Positions 1 through 6,618 of a stretch of DNA of 7,804 nt are shown piece by piece. The notes under the pieces are model-generated. The model searched no databases, had not been told where the DNA came from, and was given only the letters and a program-made list of their open reading frames with translations. The stretch covers positions 1 to 7,804 of the forward strand of contig JAPKZT010000001.1 in NCBI GenBank assembly GCA_026393655.1. The letters are read 5' to 3'. Position 1 is the first letter of the stretch. Every line of letters starts with the position of its first letter. This stretch comes from Actinomycetota bacterium. GTDB lineage: Bacteria > Actinomycetota > Acidimicrobiia > Acidimicrobiales > Ilumatobacteraceae. A program made the translations under genes and the position numbers.

Positions 1-1
1 G

Positions 2-217
2 CAAGTTGGTCAGCTTCAACCTGGTGTACTGCGAATAATTATTCATGAGGGTCGCAATCGACAAATTCGCAGAATGTGTGAGGCTGTAGGTCACCCTGTA
101 GAGCGACTCGTGCGAGTGCGTATCGGCCCGTTGATTGATCGTACGTTGGCGCCAGGTTCGTGGCGTGCATTAACTACAGCAGAAGTCGTTTCATTAAATC
201 AAGCAACAGCAAACTGA
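2..217 (+). CDS. rluB: RsuA/RluB-family rRNA pseudouridine synthase, C-terminal fragment
   Basis: This is the last 71 residues of a gene that begins before the window. The family converts specific uridines of ribosomal RNA to pseudouridine; RluB acts on the large-subunit RNA. The visible part carries the C-terminal signature HEGRNRQIRRMCEAVGHPV (residues 15-33 of the fragment), followed by RLVRVRIGPL and a short tail ending in TGA at 215-217. The catalytic aspartate and any S4 domain lie upstream and cannot be seen. The next gene, tyrA, starts about 20-26 bases downstream on the same strand, so the two are probably co-transcribed. The rluB-tyrA order is familiar from actinobacteria. Assignment to RluB, not RsuA or RluE/F, rests on that context and the motif. 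The family call is secure; the exact uridine target is not. Confidence 0.9.
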   Translation, partial: QVGQLQPGVLRIIIHEGRNRQIRRMCEAVGHPVERLVRVRIGPLIDRTLAPGSWRALTTAEVVSLNQATAN

Positions 218-237
218 CACACGGGTAGAATTTTGAA

Positions 238-1299
238 GTGGTTATGCGTCGCGCCAATGTAATGGGCCTTGGATTAATCGGTGGATCTTTGGCTTTGGCT
301 CTAAAGAAAAATGGCTTTCAAGTATCAGGTAGCGACGAAAATATCGAGACTTCCAAATCGGCGCTAGAGCGCGAAATTATAAGTGCGATCGGTGTTGATC
401 CACTTGCAGAGATCAGTTTTGTCGCAACACCAGTGTCGTCGATACCAATGCAAGCCGCGATCGCACTTGCACAAACTAAAGGCATAGTCAGCGATGTCGG
501 TGGGGTAAAAGCTTCTGTTGTTGATGCAGTTCGTGACCCAAGATTTGTTGGTGGGCATCCAATGGCCGGTAGCGAACTCGCAGGGCTTGACGGTGCAGAT
601 GAAACTTTGTTCGAGGGCGCAGTTTGGGTGTTGACGCCTTCCGTCGAGTCTTCAGATGAAACTTTTGAAAAATTGGCAAAAGTTATTACTTCGCTTGGCG
701 CCGAAATAGTGGTTCTTGACGCGCAACGTCATGATCGGCTTGTCGCTGTGGTTAGTCACTTGCCGCATTTGACTGCGGCAACGCTAATGGGTCTTGCTCA
801 TGTAACTGCCGAAGAACATGTCGCAGTGTTGCGACTTGCAGCGGGTGGGTTTCGTGACATGACTCGCGTTGCATCTGGTCAACCACAAATTTGGATTGAT
901 ATTTGTCGTGAAAACCGTGATGCGATCTTGGATGCCTTAGACGGAATGATTTCTGGTTTGACCGAGATGCGAAGAATTGTTGACAAGCAAGACAATGAAC
1001 AGTTGCTAGTGCGCTTGCAGACTGCTCGTTCAGCGCGAGCGAATTTGCCTGGTCGTGTGCATGAACTTTTGGATGTGTGCGAAGTGCGTGTGCCGATCCC
1101 TGACCGTTCTGGTTCTGCTGCCGAGATTTTTACACTTGCTGCAGATCTAGGTGTAAACATCGCCAACTTTGAAGTGTCGCACTCGGTCGAAGGAGATCGC
1201 GGAATTCTTGTTTTGATTATTGATAAGGCGAGTGCCGAAATGTTTCGTGGCGGTTTGATGGCTCGAAAGTTTCGCCCAACAGTGCAAGCGGTTTCATGA
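238..1299 (+). CDS. tyrA: Prephenate dehydrogenase with C-terminal ACT domain
   Basis: The enzyme oxidatively decarboxylates prephenate to 4-hydroxyphenylpyruvate with NAD(P)+, on the route to tyrosine. From the GTG at 238 it has 353 residues, normal for the ACT-containing form. The N-terminal Rossmann fold has GLGLIGGS at residues 10-17. DVGGVK (86-91), GGHPMAGSE (105-113) and the HDRLVAVVSHLPHL stretch (165-178) are the conserved dehydrogenase motifs. Residues from about 283 onward (VPIPDRSGSAAEIF, then LGVNIANFEVSH) form an ACT domain, which in this family usually senses tyrosine. An ATG at 244 is an equally good start: GAAG at 235-238 sits 5 bases before it, while the GTG has only a weak GGGTAG at 222-227. 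The last codons overlap aroA by 4 bases, implying translational coupling. Arogenate as substrate cannot be excluded. Confidence 0.93.
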   Translation: MVMRRANVMGLGLIGGSLALALKKNGFQVSGSDENIETSKSALEREIISAIGVDPLAEISFVATPVSSIPMQAAIALAQTKGIVSDVGGVKASVVDAVRDPRFVGGHPMAGSELAGLDGADETLFEGAVWVLTPSVESSDETFEKLAKVITSLGAEIVVLDAQRHDRLVAVVSHLPHLTAATLMGLAHVTAEEHVAVLRLAAGGFRDMTRVASGQPQIWIDICRENRDAILDALDGMISGLTEMRRIVDKQDNEQLLVRLQTARSARANLPGRVHELLDVCEVRVPIPDRSGSAAEIFTLAADLGVNIANFEVSHSVEGDRGILVLIIDKASAEMFRGGLMARKFRPTVQAVS

Positions 1300-2549
1300 C
1301 CGAAACTGGTCGCGAGCGATTAATACAAGTCCCTGGATCAAAGTCAATTGCCAACCGCGCATTAATTTGTGCGACGCTTGCTGTTGGTCGATCAACTATT
1401 TCGAACTGCGCGCCTGGTGACGATACTCAGGCGATGCTTGAGGCGCTCAAAACTTTGGGTGTCAAGACTGATCAAGATGGCACGACTGTCAGAGTTAACA
1501 GCCAAATCAATCTTGGAGATACACAGCCACTAGAACTGCAAACCCGACTCGCCGGTACGACATCGCGTTTTTTGACTGCGCTATGTGCATTACGCGTCGG
1601 TCAAACAACTATTGACGGGTACGCACCATTAAGAAAACGCCCCATGACCGGTTTGCATGATGCACTTTCTTCGCTTGGTGCGTCGGTTCGAAGTTTGGAT
1701 ATCGCAGGTCATTTGCCAGTTACCGTGGGGCGAGGCAATTCGTGGCAGGCGCGCATCGCAATCGACTCAACAACTTCGAGTCAGTTCACGAGTGCGTTGA
1801 TGATGATTGCGCCTTATCTTCCATGCGGTCTAGAGATTGAGCTGCGTGGCGAGGTGATTTCGCGTGGATATTTAGATATGACCGTTGCTGTTATGCGAGC
1901 ATTTGGCGCTCAAACCGAAATAGCCGGAAACGTAATTTGGGTGAGCCCCGGCACATATCGTGGCGTTGATTTCGCTGTTGAGCCTGATGCTTCATCGGCG
2001 TCTTATCCGAGTGCGATTGCGGCAATAACTGGCAGTCGAGTGACGATCGCTGGATTGAATCGAAACAGTTTGCAACGCGATGTTGAATTCTTTGATGTGC
2101 TCTCACGAATGGGTTGCGAGGTTCGCCAACAGCAAGAGGGCATTTCAATTACTCGTGACCCGGCTCAGCAACTGCGAGGGATCGCTGTAGATATGTCGCA
2201 GATCAGCGATTGTGTGCCGACGCTTGCAGTTGTTGCGCTCTTCGCTGATTCACCGACCACGATTTCGGGTGTTGGTTTTATTCGGGCCAAAGAAAGTGAT
2301 CGAATTGGCGACCTGGCATCAGAACTAAGAAAACTTGGTGCACAAATTGATGAACATGCTGATGGTTTTACTGTGACGCCTGTTGCACTGCATGGTGCGA
2401 GTTTGGCGACGCACGAAGATCATCGTTTGGCAATGGCCTTTGCGATTGCGAAGTTGCGAATTGGGGGTATCGAGGTGCAGAACCCCGAGGTCGTTTCAAA
2501 AAGTTGGCCAGATTATTTCAAAGTTTTTGAGAGTTTTTTCAAAAAATAG
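1296..2549 (+). CDS. aroA: 3-phosphoshikimate 1-carboxyvinyltransferase (EPSP synthase)
   Basis: The enzyme transfers the enolpyruvyl group of phosphoenolpyruvate to shikimate-3-phosphate, the sixth step of the shikimate pathway, in the cytoplasm. Its 417 residues match the usual length. Visible motifs in order: PGSKSIANR (13-21, shikimate-phosphate-binding Lys16 and Arg21), LAGTTSRFLTAL (85-96, PEP loop), RKRPM (113-117), the SSQ triad (161-163), EPDASSASY (219-227), Asp305 in DMSQISD as the likely catalytic acid, KESDR (332-336), DHR (375-377) and SKSWPDYF (401-408) with the C-terminal PEP-site lysine. These positions were aligned by eye to E. coli AroA. LAGTxxRF resembles the mycobacterial sequence more than the enterobacterial NAGTAMRP. 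The ATG overlaps the tyrA stop as ATGA and no clear ribosome binding site precedes it, so translation is probably coupled. Cytidylate kinase, a common downstream neighbour, is absent. Confidence 0.95.
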   Translation: MTETGRERLIQVPGSKSIANRALICATLAVGRSTISNCAPGDDTQAMLEALKTLGVKTDQDGTTVRVNSQINLGDTQPLELQTRLAGTTSRFLTALCALRVGQTTIDGYAPLRKRPMTGLHDALSSLGASVRSLDIAGHLPVTVGRGNSWQARIAIDSTTSSQFTSALMMIAPYLPCGLEIELRGEVISRGYLDMTVAVMRAFGAQTEIAGNVIWVSPGTYRGVDFAVEPDASSASYPSAIAAITGSRVTIAGLNRNSLQRDVEFFDVLSRMGCEVRQQQEGISITRDPAQQLRGIAVDMSQISDCVPTLAVVALFADSPTTISGVGFIRAKESDRIGDLASELRKLGAQIDEHADGFTVTPVALHGASLATHEDHRLAMAFAIAKLRIGGIEVQNPEVVSKSWPDYFKVFESFFKK

Positions 2550-2582
2550 AATCAAGAATCGTAGTGCGGCAGGAAAATGTTC

Positions 2583-2588
2583 TATAAT
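2583..2588 (+). promoter_or_regulatory. Likely -10 box for the phosphoribosyltransferase gene
   Basis: A perfect TATAAT lies in the 68-base gap after aroA. A start about 7 bases downstream of it would give a leader of roughly 20-25 bases ahead of the TTG start codon, just long enough to hold the ribosome binding site at 2604-2610. No good -35 box stands 16-18 bases upstream (CGTAGT at 2560-2565 is poor), so the promoter may be weak or rely on an activator. Inferred from sequence alone. Confidence 0.5.
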
Positions 2589-2603
2589 TTGATTTCGTCG
2601 TCC

Positions 2604-2610
2604 AAAGGAG
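2604..2610 (+). promoter_or_regulatory. Strong ribosome binding site that sets a TTG start
   Basis: AAAGGAG is the best Shine-Dalgarno match in the window. It ends 1 base before the GTG at 2612, too close for use, and 7 bases before the TTG at 2618, which is ideal. It therefore argues that the downstream gene begins at TTG 2618. Confidence 0.7.
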
Positions 2611-2617
2611 TGTGGGT

Positions 2618-3115
2618 TTGACATCAGAGCGTGAAATTATGACGTGGGAGTCGTTCGGAGTTGCAAGTCGTGAACTCGCAATCAAAGTCGCTGATGATGG
2701 ATACGAGCCAGATATTATTTTGGCAATTGCTCGCGGCGGATTAATGGCTGCAGGGGCGCTTGGCTATGCGTTGTCGGTCAAAAACACTTACACGCTTAAT
2801 GTTGAGTTTTATACAGGTGTCGACGAGCGCTTGCCGATTCCAATTGTTTTGCCACCGGTTCCAAATTTGATTGACCTCAAAGACTCACGAATTTTGATTG
2901 TTGATGATGTTGCCGATACGGGTCACACGCTTAAGTTGGTGAACGATTTTTGCCATGGGCAAGTTAGAGAATCTCGAATTGCTGTTCTATACGAGAAGCC
3001 AGCGTCAATCGTCAAATGTGAATATGTTTGGAAGATGACAGATCAGTGGATCAACTTTCCGTGGAGCGACCAGGAGCCTGTAGCGAAGCGTGAATTCAAC
3101 GTCCGAGACGCGTGA
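2618..3115 (+). CDS. Purine-type phosphoribosyltransferase (COG2236-like)
   Basis: A cytoplasmic type I phosphoribosyltransferase, which joins a nucleobase to PRPP to make a nucleotide; the closest group I recognise is the hypoxanthine/xanthine-guanine-like COG2236 proteins. Counted from the TTG start (165 residues), IARGG (37-41) is the pyrophosphate loop, VDDVADTGHT (95-104) is the PRPP-binding signature with its Asp-Asp pair, and WINFPWSDQ near the C-terminus matches the family's W-I-x-F-P-W ending. The whole fold is present with no sign of damage. A GTG at 2612 would add two residues but has no usable ribosome binding site. The gene has its own likely promoter and ends 9 bases from the convergent oxidoreductase. 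The base it uses (guanine, xanthine, hypoxanthine or another) cannot be read from the sequence. Confidence 0.85.
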   Translation: MTSEREIMTWESFGVASRELAIKVADDGYEPDIILAIARGGLMAAGALGYALSVKNTYTLNVEFYTGVDERLPIPIVLPPVPNLIDLKDSRILIVDDVADTGHTLKLVNDFCHGQVRESRIAVLYEKPASIVKCEYVWKMTDQWINFPWSDQEPVAKREFNVRDA

Positions 3116-3124
3116 TCGGCTTTA

Positions 3125-4705
3125 TTATTTCCGCAAAATAGTTTCGGCAGCGTTCTTGCCGCTCGCGCCCCAAACACCTGCACCCGGAAACGTGGCAGCA
3201 CCAGTTAAATACAATCCCTTTATCGGTGTCGTATAGCGAGTTAATTCAGGTTGCGAATTTAATAATGCCGCGAGTGGACCACCAGAGAAACTTGTTGCAT
3301 GTCCCTTTGGCAAAAAGAATTCAGTTTCATAACTTGCTGGTGTCATACATCGCCAGTTGGCTATTGACTCGATAAAACCTGGTTCAACAAGTTCGGCATA
3401 TTTGTGAAGCCAGCGCTCGGGTTCGGCATTTGTCTGCCAACCACCCTTGAACGAAAACGGCGTAAATAATGCCTCAAGACTAAATACCTCGTCGCGACCA
3501 TTACTCATGCTTGGGTCGAGCACCGACGGTAAGTTCACGAGCATCGCAGGACGCTCAAGAATTTCACCACGACTGATCATCTCAAATCCACGATGCAAAT
3601 CTTGTGTAGTTGGGCTAACAACCATTGTTGCGCTGAGCGGGTCGACACCAAGATTGCGCATCAGTTGTTCATCTATATTTCGATAGACCGGACGAGAAGT
3701 GATTCGTGCATCAATTTTAGATTCGTAACCTTCAAAGTGTGGAGTAGCGCGCCATTTCTCAACGAGAGATTTCGCACTCGCTGGTGGATTTTTTAACCAC
3801 TTCAAAAAAGTATCGTGTGGGTTACACGCCGAAACTACAATCGGTGCGAGTATTTCTGTTCCGTCAGTCAGTGTTACGCCTCTAACTTTTGATTGTTCGC
3901 AAAGAATTCCTGAAACACGCGTGTTGGTCATGACAACACCAGAGTTTGATTCAATGCTCCGTCGTAATGAAATTGGCACCATGCCACTACCACCAACAGG
4001 TCTGCCAACTTTCGCAACATGACGCATCGCATATGTCAGAGCACCGAGTCCGGTGCCAGGTGTGTGCGGTGAAACGCCCCACACTGTCGGGCCGATCGCC
4101 AGTGCTGGGCCAATCAATAGTTCTGATTTGAAGTAACGGCGCAACACTTGTGATGCTGACATCTTGCTCCAACGCAACATTGTGGTCACACCTTTGCCAC
4201 GACGAGCGAGAACTTTGCTGATCAGCGAACCACGTGATGGAATTTGACTAGCTGCTTCGAGAATCAACTCAACGACTGGCATCGAATCTTTGGCATATTG
4301 CCGATAGCCGTCAACCTCATCAGGGAAGAATTGTTTGATCACTTCGAGAGTTCTATTCAGATCATTGAAGTGTGGCCAGATACGACGGTCATCCCATGAT
4401 GTTGACAACTGGGTCGGGTCGGCATCAAGATATTTTAATCCGTGACTCGCTAAATCTAAATCTTGCATCACGCCAGTCGTTCGAAAAGTCAGGTGATCGC
4501 AATTACAAATATTCACCGTGACACCGTCGTATTGTTCGCTCGACGCTGTGCCACCAACTTCTGATCTGGCTTCAATCACGATTACTCGCTGACCAGCTTT
4601 GGCGAGATACGCGGCGCAGACTAAGCCGTTATGGCCACCGCCGATAATGATCGCGTCGAACTGTTGAGACTTGGGGTCTGATATCGCCATATTCAATAAT
4701 GCCAT
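3125..4705 (-). CDS. FAD-dependent oxidoreductase, phytoene desaturase/PYROXD2-like (COG1233)
   Basis: A 526-residue flavoprotein of the amine oxidase/phytoene dehydrogenase superfamily. GGGHNG (22-27) is the dinucleotide-binding glycine loop and VIVIEARSEVGG (41-52) holds the ribose-binding glutamate. GRPVGGSGM (234-242) and VSACNPHDTF (291-300) are mid-protein family motifs. GLYLTGAATFPGAGV (497-511), followed by the GASGKNAA stretch, is the C-terminal FAD-contacting signature. The N-terminal loop spelled G-H-N-G and the C-terminal ending are more like COG1233/PYROXD2 proteins than true carotenoid desaturases, and no carotenoid gene is nearby. The substrate is unknown. The longest start is ATG 4705-4703; ATG 4690-4688 (Met6) gives a more usual N-terminus and neither has a clear ribosome binding site. 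It is divergent from the creatininase-family gene, which suggests shared control. There is no signal peptide or membrane segment. Confidence 0.85.
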   Translation of the reverse strand: MALLNMAISDPKSQQFDAIIIGGGHNGLVCAAYLAKAGQRVIVIEARSEVGGTASSEQYDGVTVNICNCDHLTFRTTGVMQDLDLASHGLKYLDADPTQLSTSWDDRRIWPHFNDLNRTLEVIKQFFPDEVDGYRQYAKDSMPVVELILEAASQIPSRGSLISKVLARRGKGVTTMLRWSKMSASQVLRRYFKSELLIGPALAIGPTVWGVSPHTPGTGLGALTYAMRHVAKVGRPVGGSGMVPISLRRSIESNSGVVMTNTRVSGILCEQSKVRGVTLTDGTEILAPIVVSACNPHDTFLKWLKNPPASAKSLVEKWRATPHFEGYESKIDARITSRPVYRNIDEQLMRNLGVDPLSATMVVSPTTQDLHRGFEMISRGEILERPAMLVNLPSVLDPSMSNGRDEVFSLEALFTPFSFKGGWQTNAEPERWLHKYAELVEPGFIESIANWRCMTPASYETEFFLPKGHATSFSGGPLAALLNSQPELTRYTTPIKGLYLTGAATFPGAGVWGASGKNAAETILRK

Positions 4706-4718
4706 TTCGCTAGGGTGG
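4671..4718 (+). promoter_or_regulatory. Possible promoter and ribosome binding site of the creatininase-family gene
   Basis: A tentative -35 (TTGGGG, 4671-4676) and -10 (AATAAT, 4695-4700) with an 18-base spacer lie inside the 5' end of the divergent oxidoreductase gene. AGGGTGG at 4712-4718, 4 bases before the ATG, may serve as the ribosome binding site. The promoter boxes are weak matches. What is clear is that the gap between the two longest start codons (4706-4722) is too short to hold even one complete promoter. Confidence 0.3.
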
Positions 4719-4722
4719 TCGT

Positions 4723-5502
4723 ATGTCTAACGCCATTCGCAGACTCGGTGACCTTCGTGGACCAGATATTGCCAGCAAAATTACACCGAAGTCAATTTTT
4801 GTTCAGCCGCTTGGTGCACTCGAGCAGCACGGACCGCACCTGCCATTTAACACTGATGAGATCGTTGCGACCGCAGTGGCTGAAGGTGCCGTAGCCGAAG
4901 TGGGTGAGAAGCTTGATGTTTGGTTATTGCCGACGCTTTCGTATACAAAATCAAATGAGCACGCTTGGGCCGCTGGCACAATCTTGTTATCAGCCACGAC
5001 GATGCTAAGTGTGTTGGACGATATTGGTCGATGTATTTCAAAGACGAATGCTCAGAAGCTTGTCTTTCTAAATGGGCACGGTGGAAACTCAGCGTTGTTA
5101 AATGTTGTCAATCGTGAATTGCGTTTAAGTTATGGATTACAGACATTCACCGCGCATCCATCAATGCCACCCGATCAAGGCGGAGAGTCGGCGGCAAGCG
5201 AACTCGGAATGGGAATTCACGGTGGAACAGATGAGACATCGGTGATGTTGCACCTGCGACCAGATCTTGTTGATATGTCTAAGGCCGTGCGTCGTGTGCC
5301 TGAGAAGATGTCGATGAACAAGCATGTCCGCTTCGGAGGCTCGGTGAGTTTCGGATGGCTGTCTAACGATTTTTTCGTAGAGGGGCACATCGGTGACCCG
5401 ACTCACGCAACTGCCGAACTCGGTGCTCGCATGTTTGCTTCAGCCGTACAAAACTTCAGCGAAGCACTCGGCGAAATCTCAACTTTCAACTTCGGTAAAT
5501 GA
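4723..5502 (+). CDS. Creatininase-family metal-dependent amidohydrolase
   Basis: A 259-residue protein of normal family length. Members are two-metal hydrolases that cut cyclic or linear amides, such as creatininase, the FAPy hydrolase ArfB and the mycofactocin peptidase MftE. Likely metal ligands are Glu34 and His36 in GALEQHGPHLP, Asp45 in FNTDE, His119 in NGHGGN and Glu171 in GIHGGTDETS. SNEHAWAAGT (77-86) and EGHIGDPTHAT (220-230) are also family motifs. True creatininases have NGHYEN where this protein has NGHGGN, so creatinine is unlikely to be the substrate. MftE is a close relative, but no mycofactocin gene (mftA-D) is present, so I give no symbol. It is divergent from the FAD enzyme and convergent with a NitT/TauT-type importer, a setting that hints at small-molecule nitrogen metabolism. 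It is probably cytoplasmic, as no signal peptide is seen. Confidence 0.87.
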   Translation: MSNAIRRLGDLRGPDIASKITPKSIFVQPLGALEQHGPHLPFNTDEIVATAVAEGAVAEVGEKLDVWLLPTLSYTKSNEHAWAAGTILLSATTMLSVLDDIGRCISKTNAQKLVFLNGHGGNSALLNVVNRELRLSYGLQTFTAHPSMPPDQGGESAASELGMGIHGGTDETSVMLHLRPDLVDMSKAVRRVPEKMSMNKHVRFGGSVSFGWLSNDFFVEGHIGDPTHATAELGARMFASAVQNFSEALGEISTFNFGK

Positions 5503-5503
5503 C

Positions 5504-5531
5504 TCTCGGAGGGCGCGAACGCCCCCCGAGA
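5504..5531. terminator. GC-rich hairpin, probable bidirectional terminator
   Basis: The arms are 5504-5515 (TCTCGGAGGGCG) and 5520-5531 (CGCCCCCCGAGA) around a 4-base loop, starting 2 bases after the creatininase-family stop. Read on plus, one A-C mismatch (5510/5525) interrupts the stem. Read on minus, the same position becomes a G-U pair and the loop is UUCG, so the hairpin is unbroken for transcripts of the binding-protein gene. No run of T follows on either side, as is common in actinobacteria. Confidence 0.7.
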
Positions 5532-5554
5532 TATCAGTTACTAATTATTGATCG

Positions 5555-6618
5555 TTATGGCAATTTAATAGATGGATCAATAAATTCATTCGTCACAATG
5601 TTTGCTGCGGTTAGATCGGCTTGCATTTTGGCACCAATCGTTTTGTAAACAGGTACAGCAGTGGCGATGAACGCTGTTACACGGTCCATGTCGAAGCTTC
5701 CCAATGTTCCATCAGGGCTATTAGCAATCAATTTCTCGCTGAGCGCAAATTGAACTGCAGCATCTGCTTGACCTGCGTCGTATAGCCAACCGTTGTTGAA
5801 TTTTGTTACGAGATCCAGGATCAATGCATTCGCATGAGATGGGTCTGTTACATAGTCAACTTGCGATTTCTGAATAATTGGCACAAGTAACTTAAGGCAG
5901 TCTGTGTACTTAGCAATATTCTCTGGTGTTCCACCGAGTGATTGTGCATAAGCAGTCCATCCGGCCGCATGAATTGTCTGATATCCAACTGGTTTCATCC
6001 AGTCTGTTAGGACCTTCTCGTAGTAGTAAGGCTCAGAAGTTGCGAAACCTTGCTGCGCTGCCTTTCCACCGTCAGCAATAAAGTTGGCAGGTGTGCCGTC
6101 GTAATTGCCGTCAACTTGCTTTTTATCCAAGATGCCATTTGCCGTGAAGTACTCCATGTAGGCAGCGCCACCGAAATAACGAACCTTTGCACCAGTTGCT
6201 TTAAGGTCGGCAATTGTCTTGACATTTGGATATGTTGCCGGGTCCCACATGATGATCTGTGGGTTGATGTTGAATGGAGCAACAACACTCATTGTTGGAA
6301 ATTCTCCAGAGTCTTGAACTGCGCCGTCTGTGCTTACGAAGCCCAAAAGGATTGATGGATCTTGGTACATCAACGAAGTTGGTGAACTAAATCCAACTGC
6401 TGGTCCGCCCGAACGAACTTGAACTTTGACTCCTGTATCTGAACCAGATGCCATTAAGGACAAACACCAGCAAGCGATACACCGGCCGCTGCTGCTGTTG
6501 TTTCAGTTGGTGCCATTGTCTCTGTTGATGCTTGGTCAGTTGCTGCGTCACTTCCACCGCATGCGGCAAGAGCGACTAAACACAGCGAACCTAAGAGCGC
6601 TGAGATTTTCCTTTTCAT
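5555..6618 (-). pseudogene. NMT1/NitT-TauT-type ABC substrate-binding lipoprotein, frame-disrupted
   Basis: This should be the extracytoplasmic binding component of the importer encoded upstream. From ATG 6618-6616, with AAGGGG 6 bases before it, the reading frame gives a lipoprotein signal peptide (MKRKIS, a hydrophobic stretch, then LAAC with Cys20) and a Thr/Ala/Glu-rich linker. It reaches VSLAGVCP and stops at TAA 6456-6454. The periplasmic-binding-protein fold then continues in a different frame to TAA at 5557-5555. It includes GVKVQVRSGGPAVGF, YPNVKTIADL, YFGGAAYMEYF, GYQTIHAAGW and the ending FIDPSIKLP. One added base near 6457 would join both parts into about 354 residues. I recall relatives being some 40 residues longer at this exact place, with the first ligand-contacting strand, so a larger out-of-frame deletion is possible. 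Automated calling would give a 299- or 302-residue protein from ATG 6454 or TTG 6463 without a signal peptide. A sequencing error remains possible. Confidence 0.75.

Noticed and set aside
2524..2545. TTTTTGA / TCAAAAA inverted repeat at the end of aroA as a terminator
   Set aside because: The stem is nearly all A-T, lies inside the coding sequence and would be unstable; it is probably chance from Phe and Lys codons.
3103..3127. Hairpin CCGA...TCGG followed by a T-rich stretch as a terminator
   Set aside because: The stem has only 4 bp with a 9-base loop, too weak to call.
3125..4705. Carotenoid biosynthesis (crtI) assignment
   Set aside because: The fold is shared, but no crtB, crtE or other carotenoid gene is present and the motifs look closer to PYROXD2-like proteins.
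6050..6355. Plus-strand 101-residue ORF opposite the binding-protein gene
   Set aside because: It is antisense to a well-matched binding-protein domain and shows no family motif or ribosome binding site.
5555..6463. Intact 302-residue binding protein starting at TTG 6463
   Set aside because: It lacks a signal peptide, has no ribosome binding site of its own, and a perfect lipoprotein signal sequence with a good ribosome binding site lies directly upstream in another frame. It is better read as the 3' part of a disrupted gene.
6387..6569. Minus-strand 60-residue ORF rich in Gln across the binding-protein break
   Set aside because: It is a third frame over the same DNA. The Gln richness is the GCA/ACA-rich linker codons read out of frame, and the other two frames carry recognisable protein.
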